Below the pieces are notes generated by a model. It did not search any database, had not been told where the DNA came from, and saw only the letters and a list, made by a program, of their open reading frames with translations. Below, piece after piece: positions 1 through 7,362 of a DNA stretch of 12,426 bases. The position numbers and the translations under genes were made by a program. Each line of letters starts with the position of its first letter. Position 1 is the stretch's first letter. Location of the stretch: NCBI GenBank assembly GCA_041485845.1, contig JBGPKH010000217.1, positions 1 through 12,426 of the forward strand. Direction: 5' to 3'. The DNA is from OMOG01 sp041485845 (lineage in GTDB: Bacteria; Acidobacteriota; Terriglobia; Bryobacterales; Bryobacteraceae).

Positions 1-2204
1 GGAATCGCCAGCGTGGTTGCGGATGCTGCATTCGAGTATCCTGAATACCCCGCCGCATTTTGCGCCCGAACCCGAAAGCTGTACGTCGTGTTCGTCTGAA
101 GATTCGTCACACCGCTGCTCGTGAGAGTCGCCGCTGCCCCAATGTCCGTGAATATTGTGGACCCAGCAGCTTGCGACTCTACCCGGATCGCCGTCGCATC
201 CGGCGCATTGTTCGTCCAGGTCAGATTCACTTGGCTGTACGAACTCGCCGTCGCCTGGAGATTCGTGGGTGCGGCTGGAAGAGCCTGGAGCGTCGTTGCC
301 GTCACTTCATTTGAGTACGGTGATATTCCAGCACCCGTTTCTACCCGCACCCGGTACAAGTAACCCGTCGATGCAGTCAGGCCGGAATCATCGAATGATG
401 TGCTGACAGCACTCGGCTGGCTGATCTCGGAGTATGCCCCTGACGTGGTTCGCCGCTCCAACCTGAATCGAATGATCCCGGTTGCGGTGGTCGTCCACGA
501 AAGGTGAACCTGCGACGAAGACGTTGCGGCCCCTTGCAACGTGGGCGCTGGTGGCGACGGCAAGGCGAGAGTTGTTGCCGTGATTTCGTTGGAATACGCC
601 GATATTCCGGCTCCGGTCTCGACCCGTATCCGGTACAAATAGGCGGTCGTTGCTGCCAGACCGGAATCATCGAAAGACGTGCTGGTGGCGGTCGGTTGGG
701 CGATTTCCGAATACACGCCGCTTGTGAGGCGTCGTTCCATTCTGAATCGGATGATGCCTGTCGCCGTGGTCGTCCAGGAAAGGTGAATTTGCGAAGCCGA
801 TGTCGCCGTTCCTTGCAGCGTGGGGGCTGGTAGTAACGGCAAGGCCGGTGTGGTGGCCGAGCTTTCGTTGGAGTAGGCGGAAAAACCGGAAGTTCCTTCA
901 GAGCGCATCCGATACGTGTACGGCGTGTTGGGCTGGACCGTGCTGTCCTGGTAGCTCGTGCTGGTGGCAACAACGGTCGTGATTTCCGCATAGGTTCCCG
1001 TTGCCCCCGACTTCCGCTCAATGTGGAATTTGGTGGCATTCGTGTTGGCAGCGTTCCACGTCAGGTTGATTTGCGTTTGGCTGACTGCGACGGCTTGTAG
1101 GTTCGATGGCGGCAGCAATTGAGCGACCGGGACCGTGGCGTTAATGACGGCGGAATACTGCGAAAAACCGTAATCGTTCTCTGCACGGAGCCGGTACTGA
1201 TATACCGTTCCAGGCCTGACACCGGCATCGATGTACGTGGAACTCGGTGCTTGGACAACGACGATTTCAGAAAACGTGCTGGCACCGGCCACCTGACGTT
1301 CGATGTGGAATCGTGAGGCTACGGCGTCCACTGGCGTCCAGGTCAATACGATTTGATTGGCCGAATTCACGGACGCTGACACATTTACAGGTGTGCCGGG
1401 AATCGGAGCCGGTGGCCCGGATACAGCCAAGGTCACGCCGGTCTGAGTAGGAACGCTGCCGATCTGCATTATCAGCGGGAGATTGCCGCCGTATTGGATA
1501 TCGGAAGGAATCACAGCGTTGATTTGGGCAAAGCCGTTGACGTTTCCGGGCGCTGATCCTGCGTAAAGCAGTTGTGCTGTGCGACCCGCAATCAGAACCG
1601 TGACGGGAAGGGCCACGTTTGCCGTGAATGCTGCAATATTGCCGTCCGAGCCGGGTGGATCGGTTTGGCCTTCCCCGGTCAGGTAGAAGGTAACGTAGGA
1701 GCCGGGGGTCGCCGGATTCGATCTCGAATTGTACGACCCATTTGCATTCGTCATGGCCGCTTGTCCGATGCCGGAAGAATCGGCAGTAAAGATGCCCGGT
1801 GCGGACGTTGCGACCGGCTTCTGAACGGGGTCTGATGCGACACCCTGATACATCACCTGAATCTGCGTTGAGGACTTCCCGGCGACACCGTAGGGAACCA
1901 TCGCTGAAATCTGCGTTCCTGAGACGTAGATCAGCGGCGCAACAATGCCGTCAAATTGCACCTCGACTTGGGCTAGTGTATTTGCGATGCGCCCTTGTTG
2001 ATCGAGTTGGAAGCTGACGATTACAGCCGGTCCCATTCCGTCGCCGAAGATCACAACCATTTCTCCGGGAGAAATTGGCCCCGTACCGTAGCTGGCGACG
2101 TTCGCAACTGCATTGACGACGGGCTTTGCTGTTTGGCCCCACACTGCCGTTGAAGCCAGTGCGGTTAGCAGAAGCAGCAGCGAAGAACATAATGAGCGAC
2201 CCAT
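1..2204 (-). CDS. Secreted TIGR03437-domain / fibronectin type III repeat protein (3' end beyond window)
   Basis: This frame is open for 734 codons from ATG at 2204 to the left edge, with no stop. Residues 1-23 form a signal peptide (charged start, Leu-rich core, likely cleavage near VWGQ). Residues about 28-262 match the TIGR03437 module of Solibacter relatives as I remember it: ASYGTGPISPGEMVVIFG, then VPYGVAGKSSTQ, APGIFT, TGEGQT, and YAGSAPG followed by QINAVIP. After a Pro-rich linker come five fibronectin-III domains at about 269-357, 364-453, 458-546, 551-639 and 644-733, each with a Trp in strand B and a YxxR/YSN pattern near the end. The product is probably exported and used for surface adhesion or as a spacer to a domain beyond the window; no catalytic module is visible. 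TIGR03437 usually sits at the C-terminus, so its N-terminal place is unusual. Third codon positions are visibly less GC-rich than in the kor genes. No Shine-Dalgarno precedes the ATG. Confidence 0.88.
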   Translation of the reverse strand, partial: MGRSLCSSLLLLLTALASTAVWGQTAKPVVNAVANVASYGTGPISPGEMVVIFGDGMGPAVIVSFQLDQQGRIANTLAQVEVQFDGIVAPLIYVSGTQISAMVPYGVAGKSSTQIQVMYQGVASDPVQKPVATSAPGIFTADSSGIGQAAMTNANGSYNSRSNPATPGSYVTFYLTGEGQTDPPGSDGNIAAFTANVALPVTVLIAGRTAQLLYAGSAPGNVNGFAQINAVIPSDIQYGGNLPLIMQIGSVPTQTGVTLAVSGPPAPIPGTPVNVSASVNSANQIVLTWTPVDAVASRFHIERQVAGASTFSEIVVVQAPSSTYIDAGVRPGTVYQYRLRAENDYGFSQYSAVINATVPVAQLLPPSNLQAVAVSQTQINLTWNAANTNATKFHIERKSGATGTYAEITTVVATSTSYQDSTVQPNTPYTYRMRSEGTSGFSAYSNESSATTPALPLLPAPTLQGTATSASQIHLSWTTTATGIIRFRMERRLTSGVYSEIAQPTATSTSFDDSGLAATTAYLYRIRVETGAGISAYSNEITATTLALPSPPAPTLQGAATSSSQVHLSWTTTATGIIRFRLERRTTSGAYSEISQPSAVSTSFDDSGLTASTGYLYRVRVETGAGISPYSNEVTATTLQALPAAPTNLQATASSYSQVNLTWTNNAPDATAIRVESQAAGSTIFTDIGAAATLTSSGVTNLQTNTTYSFRVRAQNAAGYSGYSNAASATTLAI
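276..833 (-). repeat. Tandem duplication of one Fn3 domain (2 x 279 bp)
   Basis: Positions 555-833 (third Fn3 domain) and 276-554 (fourth) are in register with a period of exactly 279 bp, or 93 codons. The anchor GGAATCAT recurs at 384 and 663. Both domains share WTTTATGIIRFR and VETGAGIS and are roughly four-fifths identical by eye, much closer to each other than to the other three Fn3 domains. This points to a recent in-frame domain duplication. Many differences are synonymous, so selection on the protein has continued since. Confidence 0.85.
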
Positions 2205-2319
2205 TCTGAAGAATTGTAGCGAACTTCACAAAATGAAATGCAACCAGAAGGTTTATATGCAGTGGTCCGGATCACGATGCCAAACGGAGGACAGAAGCCC
2301 AAGCCGTAGTATCGGCCGC
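2205..2319 (-). promoter_or_regulatory. Candidate promoters of the Fn3-repeat gene
   Basis: This 115-bp spacer lies between the phosphoesterase stop and the Fn3 gene, which are co-oriented. Two -10-like elements are read on the minus strand. TACAAT at 2218-2213 ends 8 nt before the ATG and would give a nearly leaderless mRNA. An extended TGCATATAAA lies at 2261-2252, with TTGGCA at 2283-2278 upstream, but the 20-bp spacing is longer than ideal. No clear terminator for the phosphoesterase gene is seen, so read-through is possible. Confidence 0.4.
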
Positions 2320-3642
2320 TCACTCAGGCTCGATTACCTTTTTCTTGCGGAACCAGTCGATCAGCATGTCGCGCATCAAACCCACCTCGTTGGGAAACTT
2401 CAACCCGGTGGTCCGCAGATTCTCCTGGGTGGCCTGATTTTCGGCGGTGTAGTCGCTCACTGCCAGCGTGTAGTCGCGGTCGGGCTCCACGTGCCGGTTG
2501 CCCACCACGACGGCCGGCAAATCGCGCCCCTTGAAGGTCCCGATCACCACCGTGTTGTCGAACGGCATGATGTCCCAGATGTGGCGCACCAGCACCTGCC
2601 CTTCGGGCAGCGTGTCGCGCACGCCGCCCAGGTTCATCCAGGAGAAATCGGAGCCGGTCTCTTCCCGCAGGGCCTGTTCGATCAGCCGCTTCACGTCGCG
2701 CTTCTCGAACTTCTTTTTGGAAACGGCCAGCGGCTGATCGACGCGCGCCGTGACTTCGGCCTCCCAGTGCTTCACCAGGCGAGCTACGTCGGCGGCCGGT
2801 TCGAGCTTGGGAGAGTCCACGAGGATGTGCTTCCAGGTCCACGAGACGGGCGCCTTCTTCTCGGTATCTACTTTCAATTCGAGGCGGCCCAGCTCCTCGC
2901 CGTATCCCTTCACACGGACCATCAGGCGGCCATCTTTGGTCAGCGGCTGGTCGAAGCCCCGGTGAATGTGACCGGTGATCAGAACCGGGATTTCCGGAGC
3001 GGAATTCAAAAACTCGGTCTCCTCGGCGCCGGTTAGGTGAGCGACGAGGACGATCAGGTCCGAATTGTCGCGCAGCTCGGCGGCACACTTGCGGACGGTC
3101 GCGACCACCGGCAGCGTGTGCACGTCTTCCAGCAGCTTGGACGTGGTGAGGCTGGCGAGATCGTCGGTCATCGCGCCGATGACCGCCACGCGCAATCCGT
3201 TGACCCTCAGGATGACGTACGGTTTCGTGAAGAGCTGCCCGCTACGGTTCACCAGGTTGGCAGTGACGATGGGATATTTCGCGGTCTGGAGGAACTTGCG
3301 CGCCTGCGGCAAGCCGTAATCGAACTCGTGATTGCCCAGCGAGGCGGCGTCGTAGCCGAACAGGTTGGCGATTTCGTAAACCGGCAGCCCGTGGAAGACC
3401 GTCGAGACGGGACTGCCTTGCACCAGGTCGCCTGCGTTGAGCAGGATGCAGTCCCGACAGTTGGCGCGCTCGCGCCGGATGACCGTGGCGAGATAGGCAA
3501 ACCCGCCATTCCCGTTCTCCAGCGGGCTGATCCGCGCGTGCAGGTCGTTGGTGTGGAGAACAGTCAGCGACCGGATTTCCGCCCCGAGGGGCAAGCAGGC
3601 TAATAGCGACAGTCCCAGCAGCCGCCTCGTCCGATGGTGCAT
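2320..3642 (-). CDS. 5'-nucleotidase / UshA-family metallophosphoesterase, secreted
   Basis: The 440-residue product has a signal peptide at 1-21 (LLGLSLLACLPLGA) and an N-terminal calcineurin-like metallophosphoesterase domain. All expected metal-binding motifs are present: HTNDLHAR with Asp33 and His35, NAGDLVQGSP with Asp72, GNHEFDYG with Asn104 and His105, His202 in VAHLTG, and GHIHRG with His225 and His227. From about residue 295 a 5'-nucleotidase C-terminal domain follows, with NLGGVRDTLPEG carrying the Arg that contacts the phosphate or nucleotide in this family. At 440 residues it is shorter than E. coli UshA (about 550), with compact linkers. The family hydrolyses nucleotides or related phosphoesters outside the cytoplasm, for phosphate or nucleoside salvage; the exact substrate cannot be read. 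It is divergent from the DinB-like gene, 60 bp apart. The ATG at 3642 has no Shine-Dalgarno but has TACAAT 6 nt upstream. Confidence 0.9.
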   Translation of the reverse strand: MHHRTRRLLGLSLLACLPLGAEIRSLTVLHTNDLHARISPLENGNGGFAYLATVIRRERANCRDCILLNAGDLVQGSPVSTVFHGLPVYEIANLFGYDAASLGNHEFDYGLPQARKFLQTAKYPIVTANLVNRSGQLFTKPYVILRVNGLRVAVIGAMTDDLASLTTSKLLEDVHTLPVVATVRKCAAELRDNSDLIVLVAHLTGAEETEFLNSAPEIPVLITGHIHRGFDQPLTKDGRLMVRVKGYGEELGRLELKVDTEKKAPVSWTWKHILVDSPKLEPAADVARLVKHWEAEVTARVDQPLAVSKKKFEKRDVKRLIEQALREETGSDFSWMNLGGVRDTLPEGQVLVRHIWDIMPFDNTVVIGTFKGRDLPAVVVGNRHVEPDRDYTLAVSDYTAENQATQENLRTTGLKFPNEVGLMRDMLIDWFRKKKVIEPE

Positions 3643-3648
3643 AAGGCA

Positions 3649-3654
3649 ATTGTA
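3649..3654 (-). promoter_or_regulatory. -10-like TACAAT immediately upstream of the phosphoesterase start
   Basis: Read on the minus strand the context is GCTACAATTGCCTT followed directly by the ATG. The hexamer ends 6 nt before the start codon, so transcription would begin at or next to the ATG. The nine bases GCTACAATT also precede the Fn3 gene start. I see no convincing -35. Confidence 0.4.
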
Positions 3655-3690
3655 GCTTGAGCGTTCGCAGAACCCGCGTCGCGCGCGTGA

Positions 3691-3696
3691 TATAAC
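3691..3696 (+). promoter_or_regulatory. -10-like TATAAC immediately upstream of the DinB-like start
   Basis: TATAAC is followed by six bases (CGAGAC) and then the ATG at 3703, which places the expected transcription start on the start codon. There is no Shine-Dalgarno and the -35 region is poor. It lies back to back with the minus-strand TACAAT in the same 60-bp spacer. Confidence 0.4.
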
Positions 3697-3702
3697 CGAG
3701 AC

Positions 3703-4287
3703 ATGCGAATCTCAGTTCTTCTGCTCTCGCTGGCCGCCGCTCCCGTCCTGCTTGCTCAGGCGCAGGTTTCCGGAGTCCGTCAGGAAATCCTGAACACCTT
3801 CACTTCCGCCTCCAATCGTTCCCTGACGCTGGCGAAGGCCATTCCCCAGGAGAAACTGACCTGGCGACCCATGGAAGGCGTCCGTTCCTTCGGCGAAGTC
3901 TTCGTCCACATCGCGGGAAGCACGCTGCTGTTCTGCTCCTACGCCGGCATGAAGATGCCCGACGGACCGGCACACGATCTCGCTGCCGTGTACATGAAGC
4001 GCGGATTCGAACTGCCCGAGATCTTCGCCAGCGAGGCGGCCATCAAGGACAAGGCCAAGATCGTCGAGATCATGGACCAGGCCATCGGACAGGCCCGCGA
4101 CATGATCCGCAACCTCTCCGATGCCGACCTCGAGAAGTCCGTGGAATTCTTCGGCCGCCCCATGACTTTGCGCGGCGTCCTCATCAACATGAACGAACAC
4201 CTGGGCGAGCACCTGGGACAGGCCATCGCCTATGCGCGCGTGAACCACATCGTGCCGCCGTGGTCCGAGCCGCAGAAGAAGAAATAG
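3703..4287 (+). CDS. DinB-like (DinB/YfiT superfamily) protein with signal peptide
   Basis: The 194-residue protein starts with a clear signal peptide (SVLLLSLAAAPVLLAQAQ, cleavage near residue 20). A four-helix DinB-like domain of about 165 residues follows. The His triad that binds a divalent metal in this superfamily is visible: His69 in EVFVHIAGS, and His166 and His170 in NEHLGEHLGQ. The ending YARVNHIVPPW also fits the family. Members include thiol-dependent transferases and many proteins of unknown activity, so no reaction is assigned. Export is unlike classic cytoplasmic DinB, but exported versions occur in acidobacteria. It is monocistronic: it is divergent from the phosphoesterase and convergent with the TMTC-like gene, and a hairpin plus T-run follows. 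The ATG is the only start that keeps the signal peptide. Confidence 0.87.
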   Translation: MRISVLLLSLAAAPVLLAQAQVSGVRQEILNTFTSASNRSLTLAKAIPQEKLTWRPMEGVRSFGEVFVHIAGSTLLFCSYAGMKMPDGPAHDLAAVYMKRGFELPEIFASEAAIKDKAKIVEIMDQAIGQARDMIRNLSDADLEKSVEFFGRPMTLRGVLINMNEHLGEHLGQAIAYARVNHIVPPWSEPQKKK

Positions 4288-4335
4288 CGTTACTGACCGC
4301 TTGCGCCACCACAACAAGTCCTGTGCTTTTGGTGG

Positions 4336-4373
4336 GGCAGGCGTTTCCGCCTGCCTCGCCCGCTTGCGGGCGA
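4336..4373. repeat. REP-like double hairpin in the convergent spacer
   Basis: There are two perfect stems back to back. The first is GGCAGGCG (4336-4343), loop TTTC, CGCCTGCC (4348-4355). The second is TCGCCCGC (4356-4363), loop TT, GCGGGCGA (4366-4373). Paired GC-rich hairpins in a non-coding gap fit a REP-type dispersed element. The element may also help end transcription from both sides. Confidence 0.75.
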
Positions 4374-4378
4374 TTTTC
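4356..4378 (+). terminator. Likely intrinsic terminator of the DinB-like gene
   Basis: The second hairpin has an 8-bp perfect GC-rich stem with a 2-nt minimal loop and is followed on the plus strand by a short T-run (TTTTC). It begins 68 bp after the stop codon at 4287. On the minus strand no T-run follows the stems, so termination of the opposing gene here is less certain. Confidence 0.5.
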
Positions 4379-4421
4379 ACAGCTCCTCACTCCCGCGGTC
4401 ACGGCGCCGAGCCGGAATGCT

Positions 4422-4452
4422 GAGCCGCGCGCGTAAGCAAGCGGCATACGGG
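4422..4452 (+). repeat. Dispersed GAGCCGCG-cored repeat, copy A (31 bp)
   Basis: This 31-bp stretch aligns without gaps to 9667-9697, matching at 23 of 31 positions. Shared blocks are GAGCCGCG at the start, CGT near the middle, AGCGG, and ACGGG at the end. It lies just past the 3' end of the TMTC-like gene, in a spacer that otherwise holds only the double hairpin. Confidence 0.65.
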
Positions 4453-4460
4453 ACGGCACA

Positions 4461-6458
4461 CTATTGCCCCGGTGCGTCCGGCAGCGCTTCGTGGAGCGGC
4501 CCCGGCGGGCATCCGTAGTCGTGCAGAAAGCTCTTCTTGAGCTCCGCCGCAATCGCCGGACGCCCGGTCTTCAAGTGAATCTTGATGGCGTCCACCGACG
4601 CCTCGCACAGGTTCCGATGCACCAGTGCGCACCCGGGATTGATCGCCGGACCGTTGGGCCCCGCGACGATCGCGCACCCCTGCCGGTCCAGACCGCCGCG
4701 GTAAAGATCCATCGCCTGCTGCCGCAGCCCCATGTCCGAAGTCACCAGCATGCCTTCCAGGAGCGCCGTAGCGGCATCCTCCGGCTGGTGAGCCGCGAAC
4801 AGAACCTGCCCGAGCTGCGTATACACAGCCGGGTTCAGCGGTTCGCGGTTCCGTGCCTCGATCGCCGCGTCGAACGCTTTTTCCCCCTCGCCCAGCCGCA
4901 ACCAGGCGGCCGAGAGCAGGCGATAAAGGTCGTCATTCGCGGTCGTCCGCAGGGGTTGCTTTGAATTGAGCTGTTCGCGTCCCGCCTCAAGAATGGCCAC
5001 GCCGCGTTGCAGAATCGGCAAGGCCTTGCCGTACGCTCCCTCGATGAGGTAGCACTCGCCGGCCAGGCGATAGATCTCGACCGTGTTCCGCGAGTCGGGC
5101 ACCGAATCGAGTATGGCGAGGCTCTTTTCCGCTTCATCGAGGACTGCGCCGACATTCGCGTGCGTCGCATCGGCCGCATAGAGCGCCGCGGCCATCATCT
5201 GGTGAGTCTTGAAACTGCGAGGACAAGCCGCGGCCGCCGACTTCGCCAACGAAAGCTCATCCCGCCAATCCGCGTTTCGCACCCACGTACGAACCGCGAA
5301 CCCGCACAGCAGAGCTCCCAGTACGATCGGCGCTGCCCGCGGCACGGCGGCATACGAGGCCAGCACCAGGCACGCCAACGCCCCGATCGACGGAAGGTAC
5401 AGAAATCGCTCGGCCATCATGGACCCGATCGGAAACAGCAGATTGGAAGCCGGCAGGAGCGTGAGGAAGGCAAACCCGGCCAGGAAAAACGCCGTCCGAT
5501 TCCTCCGATAAGCCATCACCACCACCGTCACAACCGCGGCAACTGCCAGCCAGCATGCCCAATCCTCGACCCTCCCGCTCGCTACGGGAACAGCGTTGTA
5601 GGAGTAGTCCGCGGAGAGCTTGAGGGGCCAGATCGTGAGACCCAGGTACCGGGCAGTCACTTTGACCGCGGTTAGCTTCGCCTGCCAGAAAGGCGCGCCT
5701 GACAGGGGATTGTCGGTGAACGGAAACTCCACGGGAGGCTCGCCGGCGAACACCAGCCAACGACAGTACAGCAGCGCTGCCACGGGCGCCAACACGGCGA
5801 TGCATCCGCATATCAGTGCCCGCCGCCGGCCGCGCCACCAGACCAGCTCGTAGAGCGCGATCACCGCGGCCAGCATGACCGCGCTCTCCTTGCTAAAGAC
5901 CCCAACCGCCGTGACCGCCACTAATCCGGCCAGCCACGCCAGACGCGGCCGCCCGCCTGCTTCGGCGCTCTTCAAATAGATCCAAAACCCGCCGAGCACA
6001 GCCATACCTGCCAGAAGATCGGGGCGGCCCACGATGTTCGTCACCGACTCCGTGAGGACCGGATGCACTGCCCACAATCCCCCAAGAAGTAAGGAAGGCC
6101 AAAAGCTGCCGATGAGCCTTAACGCCAGTAAATACACCAGCAGCACATTGCCCGTGTGCAGCAGAAGATTGACCCAATGGTATCCGGCCGGGCTCTCTCC
6201 GTCTCCCAGGATCGCGTAGTTGAACAAATAGGAGAGCGTGGTCACCGGACGATACAGCCCGCTGTTGCCGCGAGGCCACCAGTAAGAGTGCTGGAGGATC
6301 AGGCCGATATTCCCGGTGGTCGCTTCGTGTACCCGCGGATCCTGCGAGATGAGGCCCTTGTTGTCCAGCGGAAATCCGCTGCTGAACGAGTTGGAGTACG
6401 CCAGAAAGGTGACGGCGCACAAAGCCGGCGCTGCCAGAAGTTGGCGCAAAGAACTCAT
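4461..6458 (-). CDS. TMTC-like polytopic membrane protein with C-terminal TPRs (putative GT-C glycosyltransferase)
   Basis: The 665-residue protein has about ten or more hydrophobic segments between residues 5 and 395, then a soluble, helical TPR region at about 405-570. Several motifs recall eukaryotic TMTC and bacterial DUF1736 proteins: LDNKGLI at 31-37 (Asp32, where GT-C enzymes keep the catalytic acidic residue of the first external loop), LYRPVTTLSYLFNY at 68-81, HPVLTESV at 132-139, GRPDLLA, FSKES, SADYSYN, and PASNLLFPIGSMMAERFLYL at 336-355. Eukaryotic TMTCs are O-mannosyltransferases of cadherins. By analogy this may move a sugar from a lipid carrier to exported proteins, but acceptor and sugar are unknown. 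Four Cys (595, 610, 618, 650) lie in the tail after the TPRs. It starts 32 bp from the divergent FkbM gene. No Shine-Dalgarno is visible. Confidence 0.82.
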   Translation of the reverse strand: MSSLRQLLAAPALCAVTFLAYSNSFSSGFPLDNKGLISQDPRVHEATTGNIGLILQHSYWWPRGNSGLYRPVTTLSYLFNYAILGDGESPAGYHWVNLLLHTGNVLLVYLLALRLIGSFWPSLLLGGLWAVHPVLTESVTNIVGRPDLLAGMAVLGGFWIYLKSAEAGGRPRLAWLAGLVAVTAVGVFSKESAVMLAAVIALYELVWWRGRRRALICGCIAVLAPVAALLYCRWLVFAGEPPVEFPFTDNPLSGAPFWQAKLTAVKVTARYLGLTIWPLKLSADYSYNAVPVASGRVEDWACWLAVAAVVTVVVMAYRRNRTAFFLAGFAFLTLLPASNLLFPIGSMMAERFLYLPSIGALACLVLASYAAVPRAAPIVLGALLCGFAVRTWVRNADWRDELSLAKSAAAACPRSFKTHQMMAAALYAADATHANVGAVLDEAEKSLAILDSVPDSRNTVEIYRLAGECYLIEGAYGKALPILQRGVAILEAGREQLNSKQPLRTTANDDLYRLLSAAWLRLGEGEKAFDAAIEARNREPLNPAVYTQLGQVLFAAHQPEDAATALLEGMLVTSDMGLRQQAMDLYRGGLDRQGCAIVAGPNGPAINPGCALVHRNLCEASVDAIKIHLKTGRPAIAAELKKSFLHDYGCPPGPLHEALPDAPGQ

Positions 6459-6466
6459 CCCAGTCC

Positions 6467-6479
6467 ATTCTGCGACAAT
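6467..6479. promoter_or_regulatory. Possible overlapping divergent -10 elements
   Basis: The gap between the two divergent start codons is only 32 bp. It holds CAGAAT on the minus strand (6472-6467), 8 nt before the TMTC-like ATG, and GACAAT on the plus strand (6474-6479), 11 nt before the FkbM ATG. Each differs from a good -10 by about its first base. -35 elements would have to lie inside the neighbouring genes. The evidence is weak on its own and rests on the pattern seen at the other genes. Confidence 0.25.
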
Positions 6480-6490
6480 TCAAGTAGCAA

Positions 6491-7159
6491 ATGCTGCTCA
6501 AGCGCCTGGCCTCGCATCTGCCGCCTGCCACTCGCCAACTGATGCGGGCCGCCAAGCACCGGCTCGATTTCGCATTGGGCCGCTTCCGCTCAGACGAACC
6601 GGAGTTCCAGCGTCTGGCCGGCCTCGTCCGCCCGGGCGACTGGGTACTCGATGTCGGCGCCAATGTCGGACACTACACGCTCCGATTCTCCGAACTCGTG
6701 GGCCAAGACGGGCGTGTCATCGCATTCGAGCCCATCGCCGAGACCGTCGAGATCCTGTCCGCGATGTCGTGCCGCGCGCCCTTTCGCAACATCACCCTGC
6801 TAAATGTGGCCGTTTCCGACCGCGCCGGCCTTCTCCGCTTGCAGGTCCCGGCGAATCCCGACGGCCTCCCCGACTATTGCCAGTCGCGAGTCGCCAACGA
6901 TGGCGGCGAGGCGGCGCTCTCGATCGCCCTCGACGACCTTACCTTCGCCCATCGGATCGCCCTAGTGAAGATCGACGTCGAACAACACGAAGTCTCCGTC
7001 ATCCGCGGTATGCGGAAGCTGATCGAGCGGGACCTCCCCATCCTCATCGTCGAAGGCCACGAAGGCATCTTTCCCGAGTTTCTCCAGGCCTACGGATACA
7101 GAATCCTGCCCAAGGCCGCCGGATCGCCGAATTTCGTGTTTCTCCCCCCGGGCCACTGA
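6491..7159 (+). CDS. FkbM-family SAM-dependent methyltransferase
   Basis: The 222-residue protein has a Rossmann-type methyltransferase core. Motif I is VLDVGANVGHYT at 52-63, the SAM-ribose acidic residue is Glu80 in VIAFEPIAET, and the family-typical KIDVEQHE lies at 160-167, where most members have KIDVEGHE. A later strand is ILIVEGHE. There is no signal peptide; the N-terminus is basic and amphipathic. FkbM enzymes O-methylate hydroxyls of polyketides, sugars or glycolipids, and the family name does not predict the substrate. The gene is divergent from a putative glycosyltransferase, which would fit methylation of a sugar in a surface glycan, but that is inference from position. No Shine-Dalgarno is present before the ATG. 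Confidence 0.87.
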   Translation: MLLKRLASHLPPATRQLMRAAKHRLDFALGRFRSDEPEFQRLAGLVRPGDWVLDVGANVGHYTLRFSELVGQDGRVIAFEPIAETVEILSAMSCRAPFRNITLLNVAVSDRAGLLRLQVPANPDGLPDYCQSRVANDGGEAALSIALDDLTFAHRIALVKIDVEQHEVSVIRGMRKLIERDLPILIVEGHEGIFPEFLQAYGYRILPKAAGSPNFVFLPPGH

Positions 7160-7176
7160 CTTTGTAACCTCCCGCT

Positions 7177-7264
7177 GAGCCGCGACCGGCGATAAGTGGG
7201 CGGACGCCCTCGTCCGCGGGCGGCCCCCTGGTCGCGCTCCTGGCCTCTGAGTCGCGGCCGTGAG
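7177..7264 (+). repeat. Two GAGCCGCG-type repeat copies flanking tandem hairpins
   Basis: GAGCCGCGACCG at 7177-7188 is identical to the first 12 bases of the copy at 9667. GAGTCGCGGCCGTGAG at 7249-7264 differs from that copy at 3 of 16 positions. Between them are two hairpins. One is GCGGACG / CGTCCGC (7200-7206, 7211-7217) with loop CCCT. The other is GCGGCC / GGTCGC (7220-7225, 7230-7235), which has one G-T pair and again loop CCCT. Confidence 0.6.
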
Positions 7265-7362
7265 TTCGTACGGAGTTGCCGAAATTGGCCGGATTTTTTC
7301 GGCGGCGGTCCCGGTACCTCCGCTTCCTCCGTTCTCTCAGGTTTTGACTTCCTCTCGATCTT

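Noticed and set aside
276..833. CRISPR-like repetition
   Set aside because: The 279-bp period is an in-frame Fn3 domain duplication with many synonymous changes, not short identical repeats with unique spacers; the CTCCGCG block at 7363 is also too short and uneven.
377..1039. 220-codon minus-strand frame rich in Arg and Pro
   Set aside because: It is out of frame with the Fn3 gene, which covers the same bases continuously; the Arg/Pro richness is a frame-shift artefact.
2113..3036. 307-codon plus-strand open frame
   Set aside because: It lies opposite the phosphoesterase, whose complete set of metal-binding motifs is on the minus strand; the translation is compositionally odd and has no domain.
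3712..4380. 222-codon minus-strand frame opposite the DinB-like gene
   Set aside because: It has no start context and runs into the double hairpin; the plus strand has a signal peptide and the DinB His residues.
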